Source: Sequoia sempervirens (Eukaryota > Streptophyta > Pinopsida > Cupressales > Cupressaceae). From it: a stretch of 64,000 nucleotides of DNA. Under the pieces are notes generated by a model. That model did no database searches, was not told where the DNA came from, and saw nothing but the letters and a program-made list of their open reading frames with translations. Where the stretch lies: contig VDFB02193867.1 in the NCBI GenBank assembly GCA_007258455.2, positions 530,874,198 through 530,938,197 of the forward strand. Direction: 5' to 3'. A program made the position numbers and the translations under genes. Each line of letters begins with the position of its first letter. Positions within the stretch are counted from its first letter, which is position 1. Below are positions 10,285 to 21,785 of this stretch, one piece after another.

Positions 10285-12091
10285 ATATTATATTGTTACA
10301 TGATGTTATATCTTAGAGATTATGTATGATCTTAACTATTGATCTATATCATGATCATATATATTCATATTGAATTCATCATTTACAGATTGAATTTTCA
10401 TATGATGTTATGTATATATATTTTATGTCATTAAGTATATGAAATTTAATATAGGATATACTATGTCTTAGATATTATATGTGATTAGGCATATGAAATT
10501 CAATATAGGATACATTATGTCTTAGAGATTCTAGATATGATCTTATTTATTGACATTCAATTTATATGCCATCTTGCAGTGTTACATGATAAGTATTAGA
10601 TATTTTATATGATCATATATATCAATATAAGATATTCATATTCAATTTATATGTTATCTTACATTGTGTACATGGTGTTATGTAAGTTAGAGATTGTATC
10701 TAATCCTACATATTGATCTATAAGATCATATATTCTCATATCACATTCATCATTTATAGATTCCATTGTTACATGATGTTATGTCTTAGATATTTTATAT
10801 GACTAAGTATATATGTTTCATTATATAATACATTATGTGTTAGAGATTTTACTTACAATTCTATATATTGATGTTCAATTTTTTACGTTATCTTACATTG
10901 TGTACATGATATTATGTCTTAGAGATTATATATTTGATCTTGTATATTTATTTATAGCATCATATATATTCATATCAGACTCGTCATTTATAGATTACAT
11001 TGTTACATGATGTTATGCCTTAGAAATTATATATGATCATTATTTATATTGCATCTAACATTTATAGATTACACCATTTCATCATGTGTCTCAAAGATTG
11101 TAGATATGATCCTATATATATATTGATATTGATATTCAATGTATATGTTCACAACTAGATCACATAGATAAGTGTTTATATTCATAATTCAAAAACCTCC
11201 ACATATATCATATTGTTACATGATGTTATATCTTAGAGATTATGTATGATCTTAACTATTGATTTATATGATCATATATATTCATATTGAATTTTCATAT
11301 GATGTTATGTGTATATATTTTATGTCATTAAGTATATGGAATTTAATATAGGATATATTATGTCTTAGATATTACATGTGATTAGGCATATGAAACTCAA
11401 TATAGGTTACATTATGTCTTAGAGATTCTAGATATGATCTTATTTATCGACATTAAATTTATATGCCATCTTGCAATGTTACATGATAAGTATTAGATAT
11501 TTTGTATGATCATATATATCAATTTAAGATATTCATATTCAATTAATATGTTATCTTACACTGTGTGCATGGTGAACATTATGTAAGTTAGAGATTGTAT
11601 CTAATCGTATATTGATCTATAAGATCATATATTCTCATATCACATTCATCATTTATAGATTCCATTGTTACATGATGTTATGTCTTAGATATTTTATATG
11701 ATTAAGTATATATGTTTCATTATAGAATACATTATGTGTTAGAGATTTTACTTACACTTCTATATATTGATGTTCAATTTTTTATGTTATCTTACATTGT
11801 GTACATGATATTATGTCTTAGAGATTCCATTTGATCTTGTATATTTATTTATAGGATCATATATATTCATATCAGACTCATCATTTATAGATTACATTGT
11901 TACATGATGTTATGTCTTAGAAATTATATACGATCATTATTTATATTGCATCTAGCATTTATAGATTACATCATTTCATCATGTGTCTCAAAGATTGTAG
12001 ATATGATCCTATATTTATTGATATTGATATTCAATTTATATGTTCATATGCTAAGTTACAAATAGATAAAGTCTCATATATTCACGCATTC
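10271..12091. repeat. 920-bp AT-rich tandem duplication
   Basis: The sequence from 10271 (aaaaacctccacatatat) recurs at 11191, giving a period of 920 bp. The two copies can be followed to about 12091 with small indels and substitutions. Each copy is itself built from shorter, degenerate units of roughly 70-110 bp around 'tacatgatgttatgtctta' and 'agattatatatgatc'. No coding potential. The small frames here are AT-rich noise. Confidence 0.9.
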
Positions 12092-13000
12092 AATTTATAT
12101 ATCTACATATTAAAAATTATAAATAAATAAATATCCATATTCATATTCATATTCAATTTATATATCCATGTAGTAAATTACATATAGATAAATGTCCATT
12201 TATCAAAAAACATCATATATATCAACATGTACTAGTAAGTTACATATAGATATAAGTGCCTATATCGATAAATATATATCAAAATAAATACATTATGCGT
12301 AAGTCCAACTGGAAAATACATACATATAGTGAACACGTGTCACTCATCATGTCAATTAAATAACATTTTTAGATGAAGATCAATTTAGTGAGTGAAAAAT
12401 CTAGAAAGGTAAAAAGACAAGTATGATTTTTCAATTTAAAACAAAAATTGCAATCATATGATTTTTCAACTCTTAGAGTGTTTGATCTTTCCTTAGGAAC
12501 TCACCATATCAATAGACCTCTGTCACCTTCTCTGAATAAATTCGAAGAAGGATTTAAATTTAGGAAATTTCAAATACTAAAGCAAATACATTTTGAATAT
12601 ATATGTATTTTTCTTAAAAGAATCAGAACTTATGTCCTTATAAATTGTAAGACAGCAGAACTCATACTCTTATCAAATGTGAATATTGGAATTTGGGACC
12701 TATTTTTTTGGTGAGACATGTAACATTGGTCAAAGCTCTTATATAGAGGAAAACAGTGCAGGAAACTTTTGCAACCAATGGTAGTGTAAAACAAGAAAAA
12801 TATTATGTGAAGAGATTTGATGAAAATCAGGCCGGTTGATCAACTGAGCTGGAGGCCTAACCAATTCACACTCAAATTACCAATAAAAAAAACTCTTTTC
12901 GTAATTTAAAAAAAATAAAATATTTAAGTTGTGAAACCCATGACAATCCAGCTTGATAAAATCCCCCTTGTTTACAGTATAACGGACTACTTTGAAAACT
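12092..13000. other. AT-rich spacer, no supported gene
   Basis: The left third repeats phrases like 'acatatagataaatg'. One open frame at 12448-12714 (88 codons) matches no family I recognise and has no supporting context. I see nothing else. Confidence 0.5.
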
Positions 13001-13108
13001 CCAATTACCCAATGAATCAGTAATTCAATTACCAAAGGGATCAGTACTCCAATTACCCAATGAATCAGCATTCCAATTAACAAATGAATCAGTAATCCAA
13101 TTACCAGT
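13001..13108. repeat. ~25-bp minisatellite upstream of the LBD gene
   Basis: About four to five units of 'ccaattacccaatgaatcag' with small variations, roughly 0.9 kb before the LBD start codon. It contains repeated CCAAT and TGAATCA-like motifs, but any regulatory role is inference. Confidence 0.8.
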
Positions 13109-13173
13109 ATAGGAGCTGCAATTGCCCATGTAATATAAATTTCTGTAATTGAAATTTGCTTTACTACATTTAA

Positions 13174-13265
13174 TTTTCCACTTTCTTAACTGTTTTCCAT
13201 ATTCAATAAATTGGCGTTATTTTCCACTTTCTTAACTGTTTTCCATATTCAATAAATTGGCGTTA
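13174..13265. repeat. Perfect 46-bp tandem duplication
   Basis: Two identical 46-bp units (13174-13219 and 13220-13265) starting ttttccactttcttaactg. The perfect identity implies a recent slippage event or an assembly duplication. It lies just before the probable 5' untranslated exon of the LBD gene. Confidence 0.95.
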
Positions 13266-13986
13266 CTAGCACTTCAAATCACTGTCTTATTTTCAATAAT
13301 AGATTTGCATTGCTCAGGCCTCCAAGCCACTTTTTCAGAAGAGTTGAGTTTCCTCAGCAACTTTCTAGCCCTCTGCACTTCCTTCAGATCGAGAAGAACA
13401 CCAGGTAAGCTTTCAATACTGTTCCCAAATATTGGTGAGGGTGCTCTTTAGAAATCCGATCTATCTGAAATGAGTATAAGAAGAAATACACTATGGCTTC
13501 CTCTTTGCTATAATGTTATGCAATTATTGCTCATAAATCTTATTAATATGGCAGTTTATAAGGATCTGTGATGTGAGATAAAATTGTTAATTAAATTTGA
13601 ACTACAAACATGCCTAAACTGACAGATCTTGTCTATGTTCAATAAATACGTTGTTACTCCAGGGAAGGAAAAAGACAGAGAAAATGCTAGTAACTGTTTT
13701 GTGGTTGTGGCTTTCCTCTATTTTGATACGAAACGTTTGACAAAATCTCTATACCATATCATAGATTATATCTTCCACAAAATATACCAAATATGCATAT
13801 CACTTGTGTAAACTACTTACGTCTTCTCCAAGGCTACTTTCATTTGCTAGATTCAGTCAAGGTAAGCTTTCCCATATACAAATTTTCCTTTAATTTGTTT
13901 GTTGGGTATGGCTTTATATTTTCATCTGGTTGTAGGCTATATCCACCATAAACCCACATGAAATTTATGTTGTTTAGCTAATGCAG
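13260..13986 (+). promoter_or_regulatory. Probable 5' leader with introns of the LBD gene
   Basis: Two strong 5' splice sites are visible, CCAG|GTAAGC at 13404/13405 and CAAG|GTAAGC at 13861/13862. A good 3' splice site, with branch-like ctaat and gcag, ends at 13986, immediately before an ATG at 13987. A further acceptor-like tactccag lies near 13662. The simplest model is a spliced 5' leader whose last 125-bp intron is 13862-13986. A core promoter would lie upstream of about 13300 but I cannot fix a TATA box. Only RNA reads can settle the exons. Confidence 0.45.
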
Positions 13987-14163
13987 ATGGATGGCACAAT
14001 AAGAGAGCTACAAACTGGATCTTCATGTGCAGCTTGCAAGATCAGAAAAAGAAAATGTGTGGAGAAATGTCCGCTTGCTCCCTATTTCCCATCAAGCGAT
14101 CCTGATAGATTTTTAACAACAATGAAAGTATTCAAAGCAAGCAAGATTGCCAAGATAATTAAG
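13987..14163 (+). CDS. LOB-domain (LBD) transcription factor, exon 1
   Basis: Encodes the first 59 residues of a class I LATERAL ORGAN BOUNDARIES DOMAIN protein, a plant-only nuclear DNA-binding family acting in organ boundaries, lateral root and vascular development. The zinc-binding block CAACKIRKRKCVEKC fits C-x2-C-x6-C-x3-C, followed by PLAPYFP. The second block, normally built on VFGAS, reads VFKAS here, so the conserved Gly is Lys. The exon ends after AAG at 14163 with donor GTTGAC, the usual intron position inside the LOB domain. If the preceding intron is spliced, translation starts at ATG 13987. An in-frame ATG at 13981 would be used only if it is retained. Joined to exon 2 the protein has 174 residues, an ordinary LBD size. 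Confidence 0.9.
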
Positions 14164-14185
14164 GTTGACAAGTTGCCATTGATTT

Positions 14186-14599
14186 TGTTGGTGACGTGGA
14201 CTTTTTGCTGTACACATTTTAATCTTCCCTGCCACCGTTGCATATCTACCATATCTACCGCATTTACTCCATCATTCCTCCCGCTTCTATCTACCTTCTT
14301 CTATCTCCTTCTCCGATGCATCTAGACACTTCTCTTAGCGTATTCTGGAAGCTTCCCCTGTAGCTGAGCAAAAAGACTCTGTTTTGTAAAATGAAGGATG
14401 TAATACTCTGTTTTGAGTAGAAGAATGTATGGGCATAAAGAGCACTGGCAGCTCTCTATTTTTCATAAGGAAATAATATAAATCTGTATGTTGTTTCTAA
14501 TATTAACTGTGTTTTTTATAATGCTCTATGCTGAATGCTGCGTTTACTCTTTCTCAGTTGAAAACCCTGTTTAGTTTGTCTCTGTATTTTTATCCAGCA
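14186..14599 (+). repeat. Copia 5' LTR
   Basis: Starts TGTTGGTGACGTGGAC and ends ATCCAGCA. The TGACGTGG near its start is a G-box/bZIP-type core, so the LTR could bring light-, stress- or ABA-type responsiveness near the LBD gene (inference). It differs from the 3' LTR by three transitions. Transcription start and poly(A) site cannot be placed by eye. Confidence 0.97.
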
Positions 14600-14602
14600 A
14601 AG

Positions 14603-14614
14603 TGGTATCAGAGC
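14603..14614 (+). other. Copia primer-binding site
   Basis: TGGTATCAGAGC, complementary to the 3' end of initiator-Met tRNA, three bases after the 5' LTR. Confidence 0.97.
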
Positions 14615-14942
14615 TACTGACAGAGCAAAGCTTGGATGGATTGAAGTGGGAAAGGAGATTGTAAACAGCGAAGTTGAAGATTGAGTCAAAGAAGACTTGC
14701 AGAAGTGAATGTACCACCCAGAAAAGAGTGTAGATCCCCGTTGTTTGTAGATGGCCCTTGAATGTAGATGTTAACAGAGATTAAAACAGTAGTCTTGTTG
14801 AAGCTGTTAGACAGATTGTAGCTATTGGCAGATTCCAAAAATCATATATATTGAAGGTTGCAGCCATCACACATATAGCAAGGGTTTGCAAGATTGAAGA
14901 GATTTGAAAAGAAAACAGAGGAGGCAAGGTGTTTAAAAAATT

Positions 14943-17900
14943 ATGGCAGGAACAAGTGGAAGCATTGCACAACCACAGATTCCAATCTTCAATGGAAAAA
15001 ATTATGAATATTGGAGCATAAAAATGAAAACCCTGTTTTGCTCCCAGGATGTTTGGGACTTGGTTGAAAATGGGTTTCCTGAACCAGCAGACCAGCAAGC
15101 TTATCAGGCTCTTACACAAGCTGAAAAAGATTTGTTGAAAGAAAACAAGAAGAAGGATGCTAAGGCATTGTTTATCATTCAGCAGGCAATGGAGGAATCA
15201 CTCTTTCCAAAAGTTTCAGCTGCTACAAGATCAAAACAGGCATGGGAAAGTTTGCAAACAGCTTACCAAGGCATAGACAAGGTGAAAATAGCAAAATTAC
15301 AAATTCTTAGAAGGGATTTTGAAAATCTGCAGATGAAAGATTCAGACTCAATAGATTCATTCTTCACTCATGCAATGGCAATAGTAAATCAAATGAGATC
15401 CTATGGAGACACCATTGAAGATCAAAAGATTGTGGAAAAATTACTTAGAAGTCTATCTACAAAGTTTGATCCAGTTGTAATAGCCATTTTGGAGGCCAAA
15501 GATCTTACTCAGCTATCAGTAGATGAATTAATGGGATCACTCTTAGTACATGAGCAAAGATTAAATCGATCAGGGTCATCATCATTGGAAAATGCATTCA
15601 GGACTCAGCTATCATTTGGTAGAACAAGAGGGAGATCAAATTACAGCAGAGGCAGAGGACGTTTTACACCAAGAGGAGGAAGAGAAAATACACAATTTGA
15701 GAGCAGAAGACCAGCATCAAGCCCACATACCCATTCTACACCAACAAGAGGAAGGGGGAGTAGCCATTCTTATAGCCATCATCAAGGAGAAAGGTATGAT
15801 AAATCCAACATCCAATGTCATTATTGCAATAAATTTGGGCATTTTGCATCAGAATGTAGAAAAAGGCAATATGACATGAATAAGCAAAAGGCACATTTTA
15901 CAAATGAAAACAAGCCCAACACTAGTGAAGAAAACACCATATTGATAACATGCAATGTAGCACAAGAGAGCTCCAATGAAGTATGGTTTTTAGATAGCGG
16001 TTGTAGTAATCATATGAGTGGGAGTAAGGAGATGTTTGCAACAATAGATGATTCAATAAAATCAGAAGTGAAATTGGGAAATGATCAACGAGTTTCAGTC
16101 ATGGGCAAAGGGTCAATTAACATAAAAACTAAGCAAGGTGAGGAGAAACATATTTCTAATGTATACTATGTTCCTGGATTGCAACACAATCTCATAAGCA
16201 TTGGGCAACTTGTGCAAAAAGGATATAGGATATACTTTGAAAATGGTGAATGTGTGATTTTAGATAAGAAACCAAGCAATAGGCTGATTGCAAAAGTTGA
16301 GATGACAAAAAATAGGATGTTTCCTCTTAGAATCCAAAGTGAACTATTCTTAGAGCCACAAGGATTGCAAAAGGTTGCTGAGTTAGCTTTCAAAGCTTCA
16401 TATAAAAATGAATCTTGGCTATGGCATTTAAGACTTGGGCATTTAAACTTCAAAGGATTACAGCTGTTACACAAGAAAAGAATGGTATATGGACTGCCAC
16501 CAATAGAGCCACTTAAGACAACATGTGAGAGCTGCATATTGGCAAAGCAACATAGGAAAGCATTTCCAGTTGGAGAGTCTTATAGAGCAAATCATCCACT
16601 TGAAATAGTGCATTCAGACCTTTGTGGACCTATGCAAACACCATCCATAAGTGGAAAGCTTTATTTCTTGACATTTATTGATGATTTCAGCAGAAAAGTT
16701 TGGGTTTATTTCTTGAAATATAAATCAGATGCATTTGCTGTTTTTAAGGAGTTCAAAGCAAAAGTTGAGAAAGAAAGTGGATACTATATCAAAACATTGA
16801 GAATCGATCAAGGTGGAGAGTACATATCAAATGATTTTCAGAATTTTTGCAAAGAAAATGGCATAAAGAAACAATTTACAGCAAGGTATACTCCTCAACA
16901 AAATGGAGTAGCCGAGAGAAAGAATAGGACAATCATGGAAATGGCACGAAGTATGATAAAAGCAAAACATCTACCAAATGAATATTGGGCTGAAGCGGTT
17001 GCATGTTCGGTATACATATTGAATAGATGCCCAACGAAAGCAGTGATAAATAAAACACCAGAAGAAGCTTGGAGCAAAAGGAAGCATAACATAGCACATT
17101 TGAGAGTCTTTGGTTGTGTAGCATACTCCTTGATACCTCAAGAGTTGAGAAAGAAGTTAGATGATAGAGGAGAGAAGTGTATATTTGTGGGATATAGTGA
17201 ACAATCCAAGGCATACAAGCTATACAATCCTATCACAAAGAAGCTGATAATAAGTCGTGATGTTGAGTTTGTTGAAGAAGAAGCATGGGATGGCAGCATA
17301 GACAAAACAACTACAGTTGCAGCTAGTGTTCCACAAGAAAATGAAGAAAATGAAACTCAAGTTCTGCCTACTACACAAGCAAATGTTCCTACAACACCTT
17401 CTAGGGCACCTACCACTCCAAATCCAATTACTCCAGCAAGTAATAACAGCAGTGAGTCCTCTAATCCAACACTTGCATCACTAAGATCAAGATCTATAAA
17501 CACTTCAAAGAAGACACGAAGTCTAAGGGAGATATATGATGAAATACAAGAGGCTGAAAATGATGATTTATGCTCTAATTTTGCATTCTTAATACAAGCT
17601 GATCCAGTTTATTTTGAAGATGCAATTAAGGATGACAATTGGATTGCAGCCATGGATGATGAGATTCAATCAATTGAAAAAAATCAAACTTGGGATCTTG
17701 TAGAGCTTCCTAAAGGCAAGGATGTGATTGGAGTTAAGTGGATTTACAAGACAAAGTATAACGCTGATGGAAAAGTAGAGAAACACAAGGCAAGACTTGT
17801 AGCTAAAGGCTTCACACAACAACCGGGCATAGACTACAATGAAACATTTGCACCCGTGGCAAGATTGGATACCATTAGAATGGTCTTATCTATAGCAGCT

Positions 17901-19139
17901 CAAAACAATTGGAAGGTTTACCAAATGGATGTTAAATCAGCATTTTTGAATGGCATTTTAGAAGAAGAAGTGTATATAAAACAACCACCAGGTTATGAAG
18001 TTTTGGGAGAAGAACATAAAGTATACAAACTGAAAAAGGCACTATATGGTTTGAAACAAGCTCCTAGAGCTTGGTACAGCAGGATAGATTCTTATTTTTT
18101 GAACAATGGGTTTAACAAGTGTGGCAATGAACCAACTTTGTATGTCAAAGTGAATGATGAAGGAGAAATCTTGATAGTGTGCTTGTATGTAGATGATTTG
18201 ATATTCACAGGTAACATGTCAACTAACTCATTCAAGGCAGCCATGGAAAGAGAATTTGATATGACTGATTTGGGGCTCATGAGATATTTTCTTGGTATAG
18301 AGGTAAGTCAAAATGACCAAGGCATTTTTATTTGTCAAAGCAAGTATGCTAATGATTTGTTGAAGAGATTTAAGATGACAAATGTAAATCCAATTCCTAC
18401 ACCTGTTGCATTGGGTTTAAAACTTAGCAAGGATGACAAAAGTCCTAGTGTTGATGCAACTTTATTTAAAAGATTAGTTGGCAACCTCATGTATCTAACC
18501 GCCACAAGACCGGATATCATGTATGGGGTGAGTCTTATTTCTAGATTCATGGACACACCAAAAGAATCACATTGGAAAGCTGGAAAAAGAATTTTAAGAT
18601 ATATCGCTGGAACAAAGAGCTTTGGGATTTTGTATACATCTTCAGATGACTACAAATTGATCGGATATACAGATAGTGATTGGGGAGGTAGCATGGATGA
18701 CAGAAAAAGCACCTCGGGCTATATCTTTTATCTAGGATCGGGAGCTATCTCTTGGGCATCAAAAAAATAACCAATTGTGACACTCTCATCAGCTGAAGCA
18801 GAATATGTTGCAGCCACATTAGCAGCTTGCCAGGCAGTATGGATGAGAAGGGTGCTTTCAGATTTGAGGCATCCACAAGAAGAACCATCAGAAATTTTTT
18901 GTGATAATAATTCAGCAATTGCTTTATCTAAAAATCATGTTTTTCATAAACGGAGCAAGCATATTGATACAAGGTATCATTTTATTCGTGAATTGGTGAA
19001 CAATGGTGACATACATCTTCAGTTTTGTAGGTCCGAAGAACAACTGGCAGATATCTTTACAAAGCCACTTTCAAAGAATGTTTTTGAGCATCTCCGAGAA
19101 GCACTTGGTATTGTAGACATACATGGCAGTGAAGATTAA
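14943..19139 (+). pseudogene. Copia gag-pol polyprotein with one nonsense codon
   Basis: A frame of 1,398 codons interrupted only by TAA at 18768-18770 (codon 1276). Visible in order: UBN2-type gag in the first ~200 residues; an Arg/Gly/Ser-rich stretch; zinc knuckle C292-x2-C-x4-H-x4-C305; protease DSG with D351; integrase zinc region from H495; catalytic integrase D559, D622, E658 (DD35E spacing); a Pro/Thr/Ser-rich linker; reverse transcriptase with YVDDL at 1082-1086; RNase H beginning TDSDW. The stop falls just before the conserved IVTLSSAEAEY segment and the frame resumes without a shift through the DIFTKPL end. The stop is one C-to-T change from the Gln usual at this place. The truncated product would lack half of RNase H. 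Confidence 0.95.
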
Positions 19140-19146
19140 GGGGGAG
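19138..19146 (+). other. Copia polypurine tract
   Basis: AAGGGGGAG directly before the 3' LTR, overlapping the end of the stop codon. It primes plus-strand synthesis. Confidence 0.9.
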
Positions 19147-19560
19147 TGTTGGTGACGTGGACTTTTTGCTGTACACATTTTAATCTTCCCTGCCACCGTT
19201 GCATATCTACCATATCTACCGCATTTACTCCATCATTCCTCCCGCTTCTATCTACCTTCTTCTATCTCCTTCTCCGATGCATCTAGACACTTCTCTTAGC
19301 GTATTCTAGAAGCTTCCCCTGTAGCTGAGCAAAAAGACTCTGTTTTGTAAAATGAAGGATGTAATACTCTGTTTTGAGTAGAAGAATGTATGGGCATAAA
19401 GAGCACTGGCAGCTCTCTATTTTTCATAAGGAAATAATATAAATCTGTATGCTGTTTCTAATATTAACTGTGTTTTTTATAATGCTCTATGCTGAATGCT
19501 GTGTTTACTCTTTCTCAGTTGAAAACCCTGTTTAGTTTGTCTCTGTATTTTTATCCAGCA
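19147..19560 (+). repeat. Copia 3' LTR
   Basis: Same length as the 5' LTR (414 bp) and three transitions apart, followed by the target copy gattt. Confidence 0.97.
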
Positions 19561-19656
19561 GATTTTATTTTTTAAAGAATGACTCTGCACTATAAATTCA
19601 AGGAGAAAAAAACCAACATTTGCAACATGCATATCTAACATGGTATTTTGTTGCAG

Positions 19657-20004
19657 GATACTCCACCAGAGAAGCGATCAGATGCTGTGAATAGCATGAT
19701 ATATGAAGCAAGTGTTCGAAACCGTGATCCTGTCAATGGTTGTGCAGGTGTCATAAGTGATTTGCAGAAGCATGTTTTGGAGCTGCAATCCCAATTGACA
19801 GAAGCTAAACGAGAGCTGGCTGCCTTGCAAAAGGCCTCTCATCACTCTTTTATTACCGATTCTTCTCCTAAAGTAGAAGTAGCAGGAACACCAAAGGAGG
19901 TTGATGTTCAAATGGATGACATAATAATGAGGGAAGATAATGCATATCAGTCACTAAACTGGGAGGAACTGATTGGGTTTGATCTTCAAGAGTTCAGTAA
20001 ATGA
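19657..20004 (+). CDS. LOB-domain (LBD) transcription factor, exon 2
   Basis: Completes the LOB domain and adds the variable C-terminus (115 residues plus stop). It begins DTPPEKRSDAVNSMIYEA and continues with RDPVNGCAGVISDLQ, the conserved DP-V-x-G-C block. The leucine-zipper-like L-x6-L-x3-L-x6-L coiled coil is intact (LQKHVLELQSQLTEAKREL), which marks class I LBD proteins and mediates dimerisation. The acidic tail ends in LNWEELIGFDLQEF and could serve as an activation region (inference). The frame is open and the domain complete after splicing, so the host gene appears coding-competent despite the intron insertion. Confidence 0.9.
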   Translation, partial: DTPPEKRSDAVNSMIYEASVRNRDPVNGCAGVISDLQKHVLELQSQLTEAKRELAALQKASHHSFITDSSPKVEVAGTPKEVDVQMDDIIMREDNAYQSLNWEELIGFDLQEFSK

Positions 20005-20340
20005 CATCTGGGAGCTGTGATATTTAGCATTGGTTCTATATTTTCATTGGTTGGGACGTATTTGTTACTTCATTTATTCTACACTTTGTCAACTGATAAG
20101 TTTTTTAAATCTACTTTTGGATTAACAAAGCTTTGTATCACTACAGGGAATCAAAGTTAATGGGTATTCAGAATTCTTAATGTGAACTTGTCTTTGGATT
20201 TTAATGTTTGTAGTTTGGATTGGAAATATTTGGTTTTCAGATTTCTTTCTTCCCTGGATTCTAGATTAGTCCCACTTCGTGGAATATGAAGTTTATTTGT
20301 GTAGAAGAAAAAAACATAAGTATTTTAAAGGCAAAATATT
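20005..20340 (+). other. LBD 3' untranslated region and flank
   Basis: T-rich sequence after the stop codon. No AATAAA stands out; near-upstream elements in plants are loose, so the poly(A) site is not placed. Confidence 0.35.
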
Positions 20341-21085
20341 ATTAAAATCTTTTTTTTATATTTTTTAGACTGCAGAAGAATGGGGTAGCATGACTCTTAT
20401 AAACTGCAGTGCGCCTTGTAAACTTTAAAAAAGTATTATTAAAATCTTATTATTATTATTAGTAGTAATTTAATTATTGGTTAAAAAGTAGATTTTTTAT
20501 TGGTTAAAAAATATGACGAATTTCTAGAAAAAGCAAGGTAAACTTTTTTTTCTTTATAAAGTCATTATTAAACATTTCTAAAAATGTTACTTATTTACTT
20601 ATTTTATTAAATAAAAAAATAAAGCGTTATTTATTTTTTGTTTTTTAGTTTGTTTTAGTTTTTTCTTTTTTGTAAAGTTTGACACTTTATAAAAATGAAT
20701 TTTCTTCCTTTTTTTTCTTTATAAAGTCATTATTAAATCTTTGTAAATGTTACTTATTTTATCATATCTTTCTAAAATAAATAAATAAATTGATTTTTTT
20801 AATAAAGATTTTTTAATTTATGTAATTGTTATTTTTTTATTAAATAAAATTTGACAAAAATCAATTAACTATTTTATTGGATTCAACTATTAAAATAATA
20901 AAATAAATAAACTAATATCTTTATTATTTATGTTTTAATATTTTATGGATACAATTTGACTATTATATGTTCTCCTTTTTTGTTTTTTCCATCATGTATT
21001 TTTATTATTATTATAGGTTGTCTAAAAAAAATATAACCTATATTATTTTAGGTCTTTATTAAATATAATATATAAGCTATTAATG

Positions 21086-21123
<38 letters not shown>

Positions 21124-21670
21124 TATTATTAATAATAAAATAAATAAACTAATATCTTTATTATTTATGTTTTTAATATTTTATGGATAAAATTTGATTA
21201 TTATAGGTTCTCCAAAAAAATTATAACCTATTAATGTAGGTAATATTAATTTATAATATATATATATATATAATTCTATTTATATCCTATATTATTGCAA
21301 GTAATATTTTGTAAGTTCTCCTTTAATATATATATTTATATATATTAATATATAAATTATTATGATTTTATCTATTGATATTAATATATATTATATATTA
21401 TATATATTATAACCTTTTATATTTTAACCATCTATATTTTATTTTTATTGAATCATTTATTTTTTTCAACTTTTGTAGTATATATAATATACATATACTT
21501 ATTAAATTAAAAATAAACAACTTGTAATAAATAATCATTTTAATATACAACAATTTTATATTAATCATAAGAGAAGAAACATTGCACACACATAATATAT
21601 CTATAATTATTTTTAATATATATTGGTTTTTTTTATTTTTTTTATTTTTTTTAGATTGCAGCCCCCTATA
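20340..21670. repeat. AT-rich low-complexity block with internal duplications
   Basis: Contains a (TA)n run near 21094-21122, a duplicated segment 'ttctttataaagtcattatt' (near 20548 and 20712), and a duplicated ~85-bp segment with 'aactaatatctttattattt' (near 20908 and 21147). Phrases like 'agactgcag' + 'tataaactg' bound it at about 20370 and 21655, possibly the remnant of a direct repeat. No coding potential. Confidence 0.6.
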
Positions 21671-21785
21671 TAAACTGGAGCACACTTGGTAAAAAAAATT
21701 CATGCTAGCACAACACACCCTCCCTCCGATACCATGGGGATGATGGGGGACTAGACCTCATGACCTCTTTCCTATAACAAAAGAT

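Larger units (their letters stand above)
14186..19560 (+). mobile_element. Ty1/Copia LTR retrotransposon, nearly intact
   Basis: Complete element of 5,375 bp with TG..CA LTRs of 414 bp each, initiator-Met primer site, one long gag-pol frame in the Copia order (gag, protease, integrase, reverse transcriptase, RNase H), and polypurine tract. A 5-bp target duplication, gattt, lies at 14181-14185 and 19561-19565. The LTRs differ at 3 positions, all transitions, so insertion was recent (divergence about 0.7%). The single visible coding defect is one premature stop in RNase H. I did not assign a Copia lineage. Confidence 0.97.
14164..19656 (+). other. LBD intron carrying a Copia insertion
   Basis: The phase-0 intron runs from GTTGAC at 14164 to ttgttgcag at 19656, 5,493 bp. 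Removing the element and one target copy leaves 113 bp, a normal size for this intron. The element is inserted in the same orientation as the gene, 22 bp after the donor, so its LTR promoter and polyadenylation signals act on the same strand as the LBD transcript. Confidence 0.85.

Noticed and set aside
12448..12714. 88-codon open frame upstream of the LBD gene
   Set aside because: No similarity recognised, no splice or codon support, AT-rich context.
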